This document shows, in pieces, positions 1-9,429 of a stretch of DNA of 21,893 bases. The stretch covers positions 1 to 21,893 of the forward strand of contig CAYQLB010000017.1 in assembly GCA_964418415.1 (NCBI GenBank), given 5' to 3'. The notes under the pieces were generated by a model. The model was not told the origin of the DNA and made no database searches. It saw only the letters and a list, made by a program, of their open reading frames with translations. The stretch comes from CAJBLF01 sp964418415. GTDB lineage: Bacteria > Patescibacteriota > Gracilibacteria > Absconditabacterales > Absconditicoccaceae. The translations under genes and the position numbers were made by a program. How positions within the stretch are numbered: the first letter of the stretch is position 1; every line of letters starts with the position of its first letter.

Positions 1-10
1 GGTGTTAAAC

Positions 11-2017
11 TTAATTTATAACAATTTGTTGCACTTTGGACTGGAAATCAGGGAAATCTTCGCGATCTACAAGTGCATCTATCTCTTTATTAAATCCACG
101 TTCGATAATCTTAGCCACTTCTGTATCTGTTAGATTTTCCCAACGGACGATAGCATCGACCATATTTTTTCCTTGGCAAATTTTGTTGAATGCTAACGTT
201 CTCAGATGTATATCACCATTCATCTCTTCTTCGATAAGTCTGATGATATCATAATCGGCATCACTTGCGATATATAGCTCTTTGTCTTTTTCAAGGTCTG
301 TTATCGACGAATCGGTTTCTTCCGATGTAAGGATATATCCAAGCAATTGATACGGTGAGAGTTCTTCGATAACTTTCATAAAAGCTCCGCTATTATTGAA
401 TGAATAATTATTCTTTACATTATCGGAAGCATCGGAGTAGATGAGTCCAAGCATTATTTTTATTGCCATGTCTTCAGGGAGGTTACCAATAATATCATCT
501 GAATCACTTCTTTCCAGTAATGCTTCGATAGCGTCTTCATAGCCACTTTCCATAATAAGTTTTGCCTCATTATCCGTAATAGTATTCAATGATTCAATGA
601 TATCTTTGACGCATCGTGCATGGATGACTTTTTGTAGCGCAGCAATTCTTAAGTCATCATCATCACCTGCATGATCTTGTATCAGATTCATGATATCATG
701 ATCGCCTTCGGCATAGTAGGGGATGTCTTTCTTTTCATCTTCAGTGAGTGTGCCCAATTCTTCTTCATCTTCTTCTATTTTATTGATACGGTAACCTGAA
801 AGTTCATCCGGTGTAAGTTCTTCAAAGATTTCCAGCCATATCGTATCATCCACATTTTCGAAGTTGAAGCTATCGTGAATAAATTCGCTGTATTCAGAAG
901 GAATAAGTCCGAGCACTACTTTGATGGCATATTTTGGTGGAAGGTAATCCACCAGATCATCGCTGTCATTACGGTCAAACATCTTCTCTATCTCAGCTTC
1001 GTTTCCGCGTTCGAAGATTTTCTTCACTTCGTATTCAGTCAAATTATCTACTCTTCCAATTATTTCGGTGAGATCACAAGGTCCGGTGAAAACTTTGTCA
1101 AAGGCATGTTTACGCAGATCATCATTGCTCGGGAAGTTTTGTTCGATGATATAGACTACGTCAGTATCCAAATCTTCATAGTAAGGAATTTCTTCATCCA
1201 TGAATGTAGTTAATGTTCCTTGTTTTGCTTCGTTTTGCTTCTGCTCTATTCGATATCCTAATAATTCATATGGATTCATTTTGTCGAGTAGTTTAGTAAA
1301 CATACTTTCGGAGTATGTTAATGTAAGCAAGAACATTCTGTCAAAGTCAACAAGATACTCGAATACGCGCAATGGGATATTCCAAGAAATATTTGTACAT
1401 GATCTACTTAATCGTTCACGAAGATGTGATGATCCATATTTTAACAGCGTAATCGTCTCATCATCAGAGAAGTTCATGGTTTCCATTCTTTCCATAATAC
1501 TTTTGATGGATATATCTGAACCAAATCGTGGGCAATTAAGGTTTTCAGCAATATAATATATATCTTTGGAATTGAGACTGATTTCAGCCAAATACCGTAT
1601 ATCATCATAATCAAGTATTTGTGTTGAAATATGAGTATGTAATAGAGAGATCTGGGTATTCAAAATTCTTATTCTTTCTTCCTCTTTTTTAGGAGGGGAA
1701 GCAGAAGTAGACTCTTGTTTATTTGATGAAAATGGTTGTTGTTTTTTTTGTTCAGTATCGAGTGAAGTATATATGTCCTGCCGTTTTTTTGTAGGAAAGG
1801 CGTTACCTTCGTTATTGTGTTGTTTTATAGGAAACCCTTGGTTCTCCGTCTCTTTTTTTTTCTTTATCATAGTGAGATGGATGATAAACCATATGATAGC
1901 AACCAATAAAGCACCACCACCCATACCTTTCAAAAAGGCAATGTTGCTAGAACCAGTACTACAGAGTAGTATGATACCTAAAATTACTAATATAATTTCA
2001 AACCAAAATTTTTTCAT
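11..2017 (-). CDS. Membrane-anchored protein with tandem ~150-residue helical repeats
   Basis: 668 residues, unrecognised family. The N-terminus has two hydrophobic stretches (about residues 5-24 and 33-50), then a lysine cluster (IKKKK) and a polar linker rich in Q, K and S to about residue 115. The rest is acidic and helical and consists of related units: a degenerate one at about 125-276, then 277-431, 432-579 and a shorter 580-664. Recurring landmarks are 'IPYY', 'DDLR', 'LT-EVKKIFERG', 'LPPKYAIKVVLGLI' and 'ELTPDELSGYRI'. I infer an anchored soluble repeat domain, perhaps a protein-binding scaffold. There is no in-frame UGA and the stop is TAA. The leader is A-rich without a Shine-Dalgarno site and resembles those at 17948 and 19718. 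The upstream SPFH gene lies on the same strand but a terminator separates them, so it probably has its own promoter. Confidence 0.85.
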   Translation of the reverse strand: MKKFWFEIILVILGIILLCSTGSSNIAFLKGMGGGALLVAIIWFIIHLTMIKKKKETENQGFPIKQHNNEGNAFPTKKRQDIYTSLDTEQKKQQPFSSNKQESTSASPPKKEEERIRILNTQISLLHTHISTQILDYDDIRYLAEISLNSKDIYYIAENLNCPRFGSDISIKSIMERMETMNFSDDETITLLKYGSSHLRERLSRSCTNISWNIPLRVFEYLVDFDRMFLLTLTYSESMFTKLLDKMNPYELLGYRIEQKQNEAKQGTLTTFMDEEIPYYEDLDTDVVYIIEQNFPSNDDLRKHAFDKVFTGPCDLTEIIGRVDNLTEYEVKKIFERGNEAEIEKMFDRNDSDDLVDYLPPKYAIKVVLGLIPSEYSEFIHDSFNFENVDDTIWLEIFEELTPDELSGYRINKIEEDEEELGTLTEDEKKDIPYYAEGDHDIMNLIQDHAGDDDDLRIAALQKVIHARCVKDIIESLNTITDNEAKLIMESGYEDAIEALLERSDSDDIIGNLPEDMAIKIMLGLIYSDASDNVKNNYSFNNSGAFMKVIEELSPYQLLGYILTSEETDSSITDLEKDKELYIASDADYDIIRLIEEEMNGDIHLRTLAFNKICQGKNMVDAIVRWENLTDTEVAKIIERGFNKEIDALVDREDFPDFQSKVQQIVIN

Positions 2018-2063
2018 ATTTTTTTTGTTTAATTATTTATTTAATGTATGACTATATAGATTT

Positions 2064-2096
2064 AAAAAAAGGGCTCTCCAAAAAATAGAGAGCCCC
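2064..2096 (-). terminator. Rho-independent terminator of the SPFH gene
   Basis: Stem GGGCTCTC (2071-2078) pairs with GAGAGCCC (2088-2095) around a 9-nt A-rich loop. On the minus strand the stem is followed by a seven-T run (2064-2070). It lies 36 nt past the stop of the SPFH gene. Confidence 0.85.
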
Positions 2097-2131
2097 AATA
2101 ATAAATGTACGGCTCTGAGCCGTTGTGTTAT

Positions 2132-4453
2132 TTATTTCTTGCCTTCATCCTTAGTTTCAGGAGTAGCAGGGAGTAACTCAGTGAATTTTCTTCCGGTGAG
2201 TTTTTCAATCATCGAAATACCGAGGAAGTTTTCTACAACTCCACCACCACCTTCTCCACCGACAATGATATTATCCGGGATAAGCTTGATACTGCCCTTA
2301 GAAAGCTCTTCAATCATCTTCAGCTTTGTATATTCCGGACCCATTGCAGCGATGTTCAGCTTGTTGGTTTCTGCAGTAGATTTTCCTTTGTTCAGGATAA
2401 CATCCGCTTCAGCATTACCAACTTTGGTGATTTTTTCAGCATCAGCATCAGCTTTAACCTTTGTGGCTTTAGCTTCTGCGTTGGCCATGGTTTCGATATT
2501 TGCTGCATCCACATTGATTTTGATCTTTGTAGATTCTGCTGCACCGGTTGCTTCTTTGATCTTCGAATCCGCCAAGTTCTTGGAGATTTCAACGCCTCGT
2601 TCTGATTTTACAACATCTTCCTGCATATCTGCCTGAGCGGTTGCATTCTTCAGTTTTTTCCTTTCGTCCTGAGCTGCACGCTGAGTATCATATGTTTTTT
2701 TCTCCTGTTCAGCGATCTGTCTGTCAGTTACGGGCTTGGTCAGTTCTTTCGGTAAAACCACATCAGCAATCATAGTATCTTTTGATTCGATATGATGAGC
2801 TTTGAGCACTTCGCTGATATGTTTTTTAGCGATTTCTTGAAGTTCTGCCCTCTGGGTGTATAAGTCAAGGGCTTCAACTTTTTGCGCTGCATTACGGAAA
2901 TGTGAACTGATGGCAGGTTCGAGAACCTGTGAAATCATCATTTCTACAGAGCCAAGGTTTGCAATGACTTTCGGTGCATCGGCCATAGCTATGTGGATAA
3001 TAACACTGACATCCATATTCACATCGAATGCATCGGCTGTCCTCAATACAATAGTTTTGAGGTTGGAGTCGAATTTGTGAGCAACCGAGGAATAACTTGC
3101 CCAACTCAGGTTAATCTGGGTAGTAGGAACAATGTCTACTTTACAGATTTCCAGATTGAGTGCGTGTTTACCAGGGTTCAAAGGATCTTTCCAGATACCT
3201 TTTTTACCATTTTCCACGATTTTTGCATTTACCGTGGTTTCTGAAGTATCTACTCCTTCCTCACCAACAAAGTACGTTACCACGCCGCATTCGCCAATTT
3301 TTACTTCAACCATTGGTTGTGTTTTGATAGAGGCAAACCAAGGATTGATGGCATAAGCACCTGCACGGAGAACCGGAATTTGGAGACCTTTTTGGCCGCC
3401 TGCTTTCAAAAATGCATCAGCATCCTGAAAATTTTTGTGTTCATCCAGAGGTATTTCATCTGCAGCAATTTTACTGGGATCAGTAATCGCTTTACCTTCT
3501 TGGATGGTTACAATTCCGACATCTTCAGATTCAATTTTAACCCATGGTTCAGGTTTGCTGATTTCGAACATTGTTGTGTTTATCCGGTAAGTACCCGGCA
3601 TGAGATGCTGTATTTGACGTCCCTTTTGGCCACCGTTTTTCAGGAATTCTTCACCTTTTTCGAAGTTTGAATGTCCATCAATTTTGTCGGCAAGGAGTCG
3701 TCCATCAGGAATTTGTGCACCATCCATGGCAGTTACCATGCAAATATGTCCACCAGGGACAATAGTTGCACTCGATATCTTTACCTTGAACATGTAGGTA
3801 TTGATACGATACATACCAGGGGTAAGTACATGAACCTGGGGTCCTTTTTGGCCGCCGTTTTTCAGGAATTCTTGACCATCTTGGAAGAGATCACATTCTA
3901 CAGGATCAGCCATGATTTTACCGGCTGCAATAGGTTTACCAGCGATGGCTTCTATAGTGGCAATCTGACTTTGTCCGACAGTTATTGCGTTTACAATATC
4001 AACCCTGAAAAGATGTGGGTTGATACGGTGTTCCCCCGGAGGGATAACAGCAATTTGAGGTCCTTTTTGTCCACCATTTTTCAGGAATTCTTCACCATCC
4101 TGAAAAGTATTGCATTCGACATGTTTTGCCATGAATTCACCTGAGGGAATAGAAACGCCAGTGATGGCTTCTACTAATCCGATCTCATTATCGGCGATTA
4201 CAAGGTACTTAAATTTTTTGGCTTTTTGAACAAACGGTATCAATAAATGGAGTCCCGGAGGCAGAATTCTTGCCTGGATACCTACTTCACCAGAAAGGGC
4301 GACGGTTCTTCCGTCTTTCATGTCTTTTCCGATATATTTCTGTTCGATAGTTGCCAATTCATCTGGACCAACATTTACGAATCCTTTAACGAGTAGTATA
4401 ATTACTACGATAAGCGTGGGTATAACCCACCAATAAGACAATAATTCTAACAT
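2132..4453 (-). CDS. SPFH/flotillin-like membrane scaffold with four vault-like repeats
   Basis: 773 residues. An N-terminal membrane segment (about 7-25) is followed by four copies of a ~74-residue unit marked by 'FLKNGGQKG' (residues 123, 196, 270, and 348 as FLKAGGQKG). Each unit also has a 'PG-YRIN' turn about 15 residues later. An SPFH/band-7 domain spans about 385-575. It is followed by an Ala/Glu/Lys-rich coiled coil of flotillin type (about 575-700), a Gly-rich patch (GGEGGGG, 732-738) and an acidic tail. Flotillins form oligomeric scaffolds at membrane microdomains; the repeats resemble the shoulder/repeat architecture of major vault protein. The protein has 62 Gly by my count and none is UGA. 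A promoter is proposed at 4674-4701, leaving a ~215-nt leader without a Shine-Dalgarno site. SPFH identity is firm from the domain order; cellular role is inferred. Confidence 0.9.
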   Translation of the reverse strand: MLELLSYWWVIPTLIVVIILLVKGFVNVGPDELATIEQKYIGKDMKDGRTVALSGEVGIQARILPPGLHLLIPFVQKAKKFKYLVIADNEIGLVEAITGVSIPSGEFMAKHVECNTFQDGEEFLKNGGQKGPQIAVIPPGEHRINPHLFRVDIVNAITVGQSQIATIEAIAGKPIAAGKIMADPVECDLFQDGQEFLKNGGQKGPQVHVLTPGMYRINTYMFKVKISSATIVPGGHICMVTAMDGAQIPDGRLLADKIDGHSNFEKGEEFLKNGGQKGRQIQHLMPGTYRINTTMFEISKPEPWVKIESEDVGIVTIQEGKAITDPSKIAADEIPLDEHKNFQDADAFLKAGGQKGLQIPVLRAGAYAINPWFASIKTQPMVEVKIGECGVVTYFVGEEGVDTSETTVNAKIVENGKKGIWKDPLNPGKHALNLEICKVDIVPTTQINLSWASYSSVAHKFDSNLKTIVLRTADAFDVNMDVSVIIHIAMADAPKVIANLGSVEMMISQVLEPAISSHFRNAAQKVEALDLYTQRAELQEIAKKHISEVLKAHHIESKDTMIADVVLPKELTKPVTDRQIAEQEKKTYDTQRAAQDERKKLKNATAQADMQEDVVKSERGVEISKNLADSKIKEATGAAESTKIKINVDAANIETMANAEAKATKVKADADAEKITKVGNAEADVILNKGKSTAETNKLNIAAMGPEYTKLKMIEELSKGSIKLIPDNIIVGGEGGGGVVENFLGISMIEKLTGRKFTELLPATPETKDEGKK

Positions 4454-4673
4454 AATTTTTGGTTTTTTTTAATGTTTTTGAATAATATATAGTGACGATT
4501 ACGACTACTACAGTTTGTCAACGCTGCAACAGGATAAACTAGTTGGTACTCTTGGTCAGTGTATCAGGAGACCGCAAATGGTTTTTTTTGTAAAGGATAT
4601 CCACTAAATCCCTTTTATTTGTTAAGGATCTTTGTTCTTCATTTTTCTTATTTTTTTTGGTTTTTGTAATGGT

Positions 4674-4701
4674 CTTATATTAATTAATAACAAAAAGTCA
4701 A
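4674..4701 (-). promoter_or_regulatory. Probable sigma-70 promoter of the SPFH gene
   Basis: On the minus strand, TTGACT (4696-4701) is followed after 16 nt by TATAAG (4674-4679). The same -10 sequence appears in the promoters at 17891 and 19662. Confidence 0.55.
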
Positions 4702-4814
4702 GTCAATTTGTATTTTTATGTGATATAGTTGTTGTAGAAAATATACAACAAAAAAATTATCAGAAAGAAATGGTCTATAGTATACAAAATAATCTATAGG
4801 CTTTGTTGTTGAAT

Positions 4815-4843
4815 TTGACCAGGAAATAACTATATTCTACGAT
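4815..4843 (+). promoter_or_regulatory. Probable sigma-70 promoter of gpmI
   Basis: TTGACC (4815-4820), a 17-nt spacer, then TACGAT (4838-4843). Initiation about 7 nt downstream would leave a leader of roughly 20 nt before the gpmI ATG, and I see no Shine-Dalgarno site. Confidence 0.5.
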
Positions 4844-4869
4844 GTTGTTTATCTTGTTGAAAAATTATT

Positions 4870-6396
4870 ATGAAAAAACTCGCACTTATCATCCTTGATG
4901 GATTTGGTATCAATACCAAGACTCCCAAAGAAAATGCTATCATCCAAGCAGATACTCCATTGTTTAAAAAATTATTTTCTGAACCATATACCACACTCGA
5001 ATGCTGCGGTAGAGCAGTAGGACTTCCTGATGGACAGATGGGAAATTCAGAAGTTGGTCATATGACGATAGGCTCAGGAAGAATTATCAAACAGTACTTG
5101 GTAGAGATTGATGATATGTTAGATACTGGATTGTTTGAAAAATTACCAGAGTTGATAAAAGGTATCGAACACTGCAAAAAAAATAATTCGACATTACATC
5201 TGCTTCAATTATTCTGACCTGGGGGCGTTCACGCTATGGATTCCCATCTCAAGAAACTACTGAAAATTATCCCAAGTGATATTACGGTCTCTTTACATCT
5301 GTTTGGAGATGGTCGCGATTTGGATCCGAAATCTGCGTATGATTTGATGGTCGATTTCGAAAAGTTTTTGGAGCAGTATCCCAACGTAAAAATTTCAAGC
5401 TTAGCATGAAGATATTATGGTATGGATAGAGACAATAATCGGGAAAGAATACAGAAATCCTATGATGAAATCATGTTCGGTCAGCTACAGACCAGCGATA
5501 AACCTAGTGAATATATCAAGAAGCAATACGACCAAGAGATCACTGACGAATTTATCAAACCGGTGAGTTTTACTTGGTGAGACCAAATAGAAAGCGACGA
5601 TGCTGTTTTTCATCTCAACTTCCGTTCAGACAGGGCGCGCCAGATGACGCAAGCTATTCTCGTCTCTATGGACAAAAAAAATGCCGAGCGCTATCCGACA
5701 TGGAGCAAAGAGTTTATGACCAAAAAACTTGATAATATTTATTTCGTCGCGATGACCAAATATTTTTCCGAATACCAAGCTAATCTTTTTATCAAACCTA
5801 TGGATATCAAAAATACCTTATCGGAAACTATTTCACGTCATGAGCTTCGTCAATTACATCTTGCAGAGACCGAAAAATTTGCTCACGTCACGAAATTTTT
5901 CAATGGTGATCAGCAGATCGTATTCGATGGAGAAAAAGATATTTTAGTTCCTTCGCACAAAGTAGCAACCTATGATCTCGATCCCGAAATGTCTGCCCAA
6001 GAAATTTATGACCAATTCATTACGCATGCCAAAGATTTCGACTTCGTAGTGGTTAATTTTGCTAACGGAGATATGGTAGGCCATACGTGAAAAATGGATG
6101 CAGTCATTCAAGCAATCAAAAAGTTAAATACTATCACTGCTGATTTGATAACGTTCTGTGATAAAAATAATTTTGAACTTCTTATTACTGCCGATCATGG
6201 TAATAGTGACGATATGTGATCACCGGATGCACCGATGACAGCACATAGTATGAACCCTGTTCCTTTACGACATATCTCTCATGGTAAGGTGCAAAAATTA
6301 CAGAAAAAGGGCGGACTCTCTGATATCGCACCGACGGTATTGAAGCTTATGGGACTGGAAGTACCGAAGGAAATGACGGGAAAACCGTTACTATAA
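4870..6396 (+). CDS. gpmI: 2,3-bisphosphoglycerate-independent phosphoglycerate mutase (UGA = Gly)
   Basis: 508 residues, normal family length, when UGA is read as Gly. The enzyme interconverts 3- and 2-phosphoglycerate in glycolysis in the cytoplasm using two metal ions. Visible motifs are the N-terminal metal site LIILDGFG, the phosphoserine nucleophile motif MGNSEVGH, LFGPGGVHAMDSH, GRYYGMDRD, HLNFRSDRARQ, NGDMVGHTGKMDA, ITADHGNSDDM, and a C-terminal TAHSMNPVP. Five in-frame UGA codons lie at 5215, 5407, 5578, 6088 and 6217. Those in GRYY (5407) and GHTGK (6088) sit where the family has invariant glycine, which fixes the codon meaning. The stop is TAA. It appears monocistronic, with a repeat patch downstream. 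Confidence 0.97.
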
Positions 6397-6400
6397 TTCT

Positions 6401-6495
6401 AAATTCCGTCATTCCGGCGTACGTCATTCCGGCGTCAAGTCCCTGTGTCAAGGTTTGCAAGAAGGGATGCAGCCGGAATCTAGCCGGAACTAAAT
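6401..6495. repeat. REP-like repeat with inverted GCCGGAAT arms
   Basis: The 14-mer CGTCATTCCGGCGT occurs twice in direct orientation (6407-6420 and 6422-6435). It is followed by the reverse-complement core GCCGGAAT (6472-6479) and a second GCCGGAA. The patch is GC-rich compared with its surroundings and begins just after the gpmI stop, as intergenic REP-type elements do. Confidence 0.6.
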
Positions 6496-6562
6496 TCTAA
6501 ATTAATTATTGATTTCTAAATTCTAAATTGATTATTGGTTTCTAAATTCTAAATAATTTACT
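6488..6562. repeat. AT-rich tandem repeat (TTTCTAAATTCTAAATT unit)
   Basis: Three imperfect copies of a ~26-bp unit containing CTAAATTCTAAAT, separated by ATTATTG-type spacers. It lies directly upstream of the deacetylase gene, so that gene's promoter must be in or right after it. Confidence 0.7.
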
Positions 6563-6577
6563 TTTGTATCGTAGGAG

Positions 6578-7276
6578 ATGAATAAATGGTTAGCAGGGAT
6601 GATGCTTACTACAGGATTATTGACGATATCTCCTGTTGCGGAAGATACGGGTGCAAATACTATATCAAAGATCCAAAATGCTCCTAAACAGGAGGAGATA
6701 AGAAAAATCGTAAAAAATGATGTACTGTTCACTATCGATGATGGTCCAAGTACATATATGTTGGATATTGCCAAGACGCTTGATTCTCTGCAGTATGAAG
6801 GAATATTTTATGTCGTGACCAGGGGAATTAAAAAATCGACCAAGAAAAATTTAGTCGAGGTAATCAAGATGTGACATCATATCGGAAATCATAGTTTTTC
6901 TCATCCCAATTTTCAAACACTTACTATAGATCAAGCCAAAGAGCAAATTCTAAAGGGTGATTCACTTATTACATCGGTATATAAAGAAGCTGGTGTTCCT
7001 CGAGAAAAAAAATATATCAGATATCCCTACGGTAATCAGCCACCAAAACATTATAGAAAAGAATTTAATGAATTTCTTGATTCTCTGTGATATGAACAAC
7101 CGATGTATCGACACATGGATGTTTTGCTCAATGATTGTAGACAGGCGCCAACAGACGACAGAATTATAAAAATGAAAGTAGGGGATACAATATTGCTCCA
7201 CGAGAGACCATGGGCGGTAGAGACAATACAAAAGATTGCTCAACATATAGATACGAAAAAAATATATAGTAAATAA
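6578..7276 (+). CDS. Exported polysaccharide deacetylase, NodB family (UGA = Gly)
   Basis: 232 residues. An N-terminal hydrophobic segment (about 3-20) suggests a signal peptide or anchor, so it probably acts outside the membrane on an N-acetylated glycan such as peptidoglycan or capsule. The NodB motifs are complete: motif 1 FTIDDGPS with metal/base Asp54-Asp55, motif 2 NHSFSHP with His105 and His109, motif 3 IRYPYG with Arg148, and motif 5 ILLHERP with His208. UGA codons at 6873 (the Gly of GHHIGNH) and 7089 (DSLGYE) are read as Gly; without recoding the protein would end before motif 2. The AGGAG directly abuts this ATG (6572-6576), closer than usual, so Met8 or Met9 could be the true start. 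The substrate is unknown. Confidence 0.9.
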
Positions 7277-7484
7277 GAAAAAAATATGGTATTTTGTTGT
7301 CACAAAAATAAAGTTCATTCGTATACATAGATGAAAGCTTTTTTATTTATCTATCTCCGAGGACAATGATTATTACATGTTTGTATGTAATGAAAAAATT
7401 TGCACCAGATACCGTGGCTTGATACCAATCGGAGAATTGTTTTACTATGACAAAATAATAAAATGATTCAATAAGAGCACTATC

Positions 7485-7521
7485 AAGCTACGGAACAGAG
7501 AAAAGATTCCGTAGCTTTTTT
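7485..7521 (+). terminator. Strong rho-independent terminator
   Basis: Perfect 11-bp stem AAGCTACGGAA (7485-7495) / TTCCGTAGCTT (7507-7517) with an 11-nt loop, ending in a T6 run. Confidence 0.9.
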
Positions 7522-7536
7522 GTTTCGAACGTCAAT

Positions 7537-7582
7537 CTCCGCAAGGCGGAGTTGGCTGAGAGAACAATGCCGCACGAGCGGC
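7537..7582. repeat. Pair of short GC hairpins (REP-like)
   Basis: CTCCGC/GCGGAG (7537-7551) and GCCGC/GCGGC (7569-7582), separated by 17 nt. They are GC-rich in AT-rich surroundings and similar in style to the hairpins in the 11965-12078 element. They lie 25 nt before the ABC transporter start. Confidence 0.5.
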
Positions 7583-7606
7583 GATTTATATACTTATTTT
7601 ATTACC

Positions 7607-9405
7607 ATGTGAGACGATCACAGGAACAAAAAAAAGACCATCGGAGTACGAAGAGTGATTTCCTATTTTTGGAAGATGACGATGACGAGGAAACGACCAT
7701 TTATTATTGCATCGGTAGGTATGATCATTGCTTCACTAGCAAGCCTTATTTTGCCGATCTATTATACGAGGATCGTAGATATCGTTCAAGCATGAGAAAG
7801 TGATAGAATGGCAACTATGCCTATACTGATGGGTATATTACTAGCTATGGCAATAGTAGAGATTATCTCTATCGGGTGATGGAGAATGGTTGGATTCGGT
7901 ATGGTAACTTTAGAGCCAAAAGTGATGAGAAGAATATTTCAACAATGTTTCGCATATATCCACAGACATTCTTATAGATTTTTTACTAATAATTTCTCAG
8001 GATCTTTGGTAAAGAAAATCAATAAGTTAGTTTCTTCATACGAAAATGTTGTAGACAACTTTGTCTTTAATATTTTGAGAATGATTATCTTCTTACCATT
8101 TATTATTATCGTCGTAGGAAAAAAGATTGGACAATAGGATTGACCTTCTTAGCATTTATCATCATCTTCTGATTTTTCCAATATCTGTTTTTCAAACGAA
8201 ATACTCCATATGAAATCAAAGCAAATATTCAGGATTCAAAAACAACAGGCGAACTCGCAGACACGATAACGAATAATTTCAATATCCTTACTTTCGCTTC
8301 CGTACCAAGAGAAATCAAAAGGTTCGGTGGTGTGATCAAAGAACGGGAACGTCTCACAAGGGTCAAATGGATGAGGGCAGAGTGGATGTTTTTTGGAAGT
8401 ACGCTTCTTATCTTTATGTTTGAAATAGGTGCTATCTATCTTGCTATCCAAGCACGAGGAGCATGAACGATTTCAGCAGGAGTGATTATCTTGATACAGG
8501 TGTATATTTTCAAGGTATTTGAACAGCTCTTCAATATTAGACAGATACTCAAGCAAATTAATAGAGCAATTTGAGAATCTGCAGAGATGCTAGAAATATT
8601 AGATGAGCCACATGAAATTATAGATCATTCAGATAGGATATTACATGTATCTGCCGGTAAGGTAGAATTCGATACTGTCCAATTCAAATATGTTGATGGC
8701 AAGCATATTTTTGATGATTTGGATCTTAGAATCAAGCCCGGAGAAAAGGTCGCGATCGTAGGTCAATCCGGTTCATGAAAGACAACACTCGTTAAGTTAT
8801 TATTCAGATTCTTTGATATTCAGTGAGGAAAGATATTGGTCGATGGACAAGATATCGCACAAGTGACACAGGATTCTTTGAGATCACAGATCTCTATGGT
8901 CCCACAAGATACGGTGCTTTTCCATAGATCCATCAAAGAGAATATCGCCTACGGAAATCCGGATGCGACCGACGAAGAGATTATCGCTGCTGCCAAGATG
9001 GCACGTTGTCATGACTTCATTACCAAGATGAAAGACGGTTATGACACCTTAGTCGGTGAACGTGGAATCAAACTTTCAGGCGGAGAAAGACAGAGGGTCG
9101 CTATTGCAAGAGCGATACTTGAAAACAAAAAAATTCTTGTACTCGACGAAGCAACATCATCATTAGATTCAGAATCAGAACATTTGATCCAGGAAGCTAT
9201 GGATGAGGTTATCCACAACAAGACTGCTATCGTTATTGCACATAGGCTTTCTACTATCATGAAGATGGATAGAATTATTGTTATGGATAAGGGAAAGATT
9301 ATCGAAAAGTGAAGCCACAAAGAATTATTAGCCAAAGAAAATGGAACCTACAAAAAGCTCCGAGACATCCAATCTGGATGATTTATTGTGGAAGAAAACG
9401 AATAG
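7607..9405 (+). CDS. ABC exporter, fused membrane and ATPase domains, with a frameshift (UGA = Gly)
   Basis: About 599 residues if one frameshift is allowed; a half-size exporter that would work as a dimer. The transmembrane domain covers about residues 20-335. The ATPase domain has Walker A GQSGSGKTT (last Gly = UGA at 8776), Q-loop VPQDT, signature LSGGERQR, Walker B ILVLDEATSSLD, and H-loop IAHRLST. The start ATG is followed at once by a UGA glycine codon. About ten UGA-Gly codons occur. The reading frame breaks at 8119-8125 (A AAA AAG): frame 0 meets TAG at 8135, and a -1 shift restores DWTIGLTFLAF and the rest of the protein. This is either a one-base deletion or error in an A run, or programmed frameshifting. 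It is first in an apparent operon with two acetyltransferase genes, each spaced by 24 nt. The cargo is unknown; a lipid, peptide or drug is possible. Confidence 0.93.
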
Positions 9406-9429
9406 ATTTTAACTACAAAAATTACATCC

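Larger units (their letters stand above)
4454..4869. other. Divergent intergenic region between the SPFH gene and gpmI
   Basis: 416 bp, AT-rich with several T tracts and no credible ORF. It holds the proposed promoters of both flanking genes (4674-4701 minus, 4815-4843 plus). I see no tRNA or strong hairpin. Confidence 0.7.
7277..7606. other. Intergenic region with a possible 30-residue ORF, a terminator and hairpins
   Basis: Contains a small ORF at 7366-7458 (30 residues, one UGA-Gly) preceded by CGAGGACA, a plausible ribosome binding site. A perfect inverted repeat ATTACAT/ATGTAAT overlaps its 5' part. A strong terminator follows 27 nt later, then two GC hairpins (7537-7582). The terminator is about 210 nt past the deacetylase, so a separate short transcript, coding or not, is possible. 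Evidence for the peptide is weak. Confidence 0.4.

Noticed and set aside
2139..2636. Plus-strand 165-residue ORF opposite the SPFH coiled coil
   Set aside because: It is a Ser/Ala/Val-rich mirror of the Lys/Ala-rich coiled-coil codons, with no independent support.
6401..6562. CRISPR array
   Set aside because: The repeats are short, contiguous or irregularly spaced and have no unique spacers; no cas genes are present.
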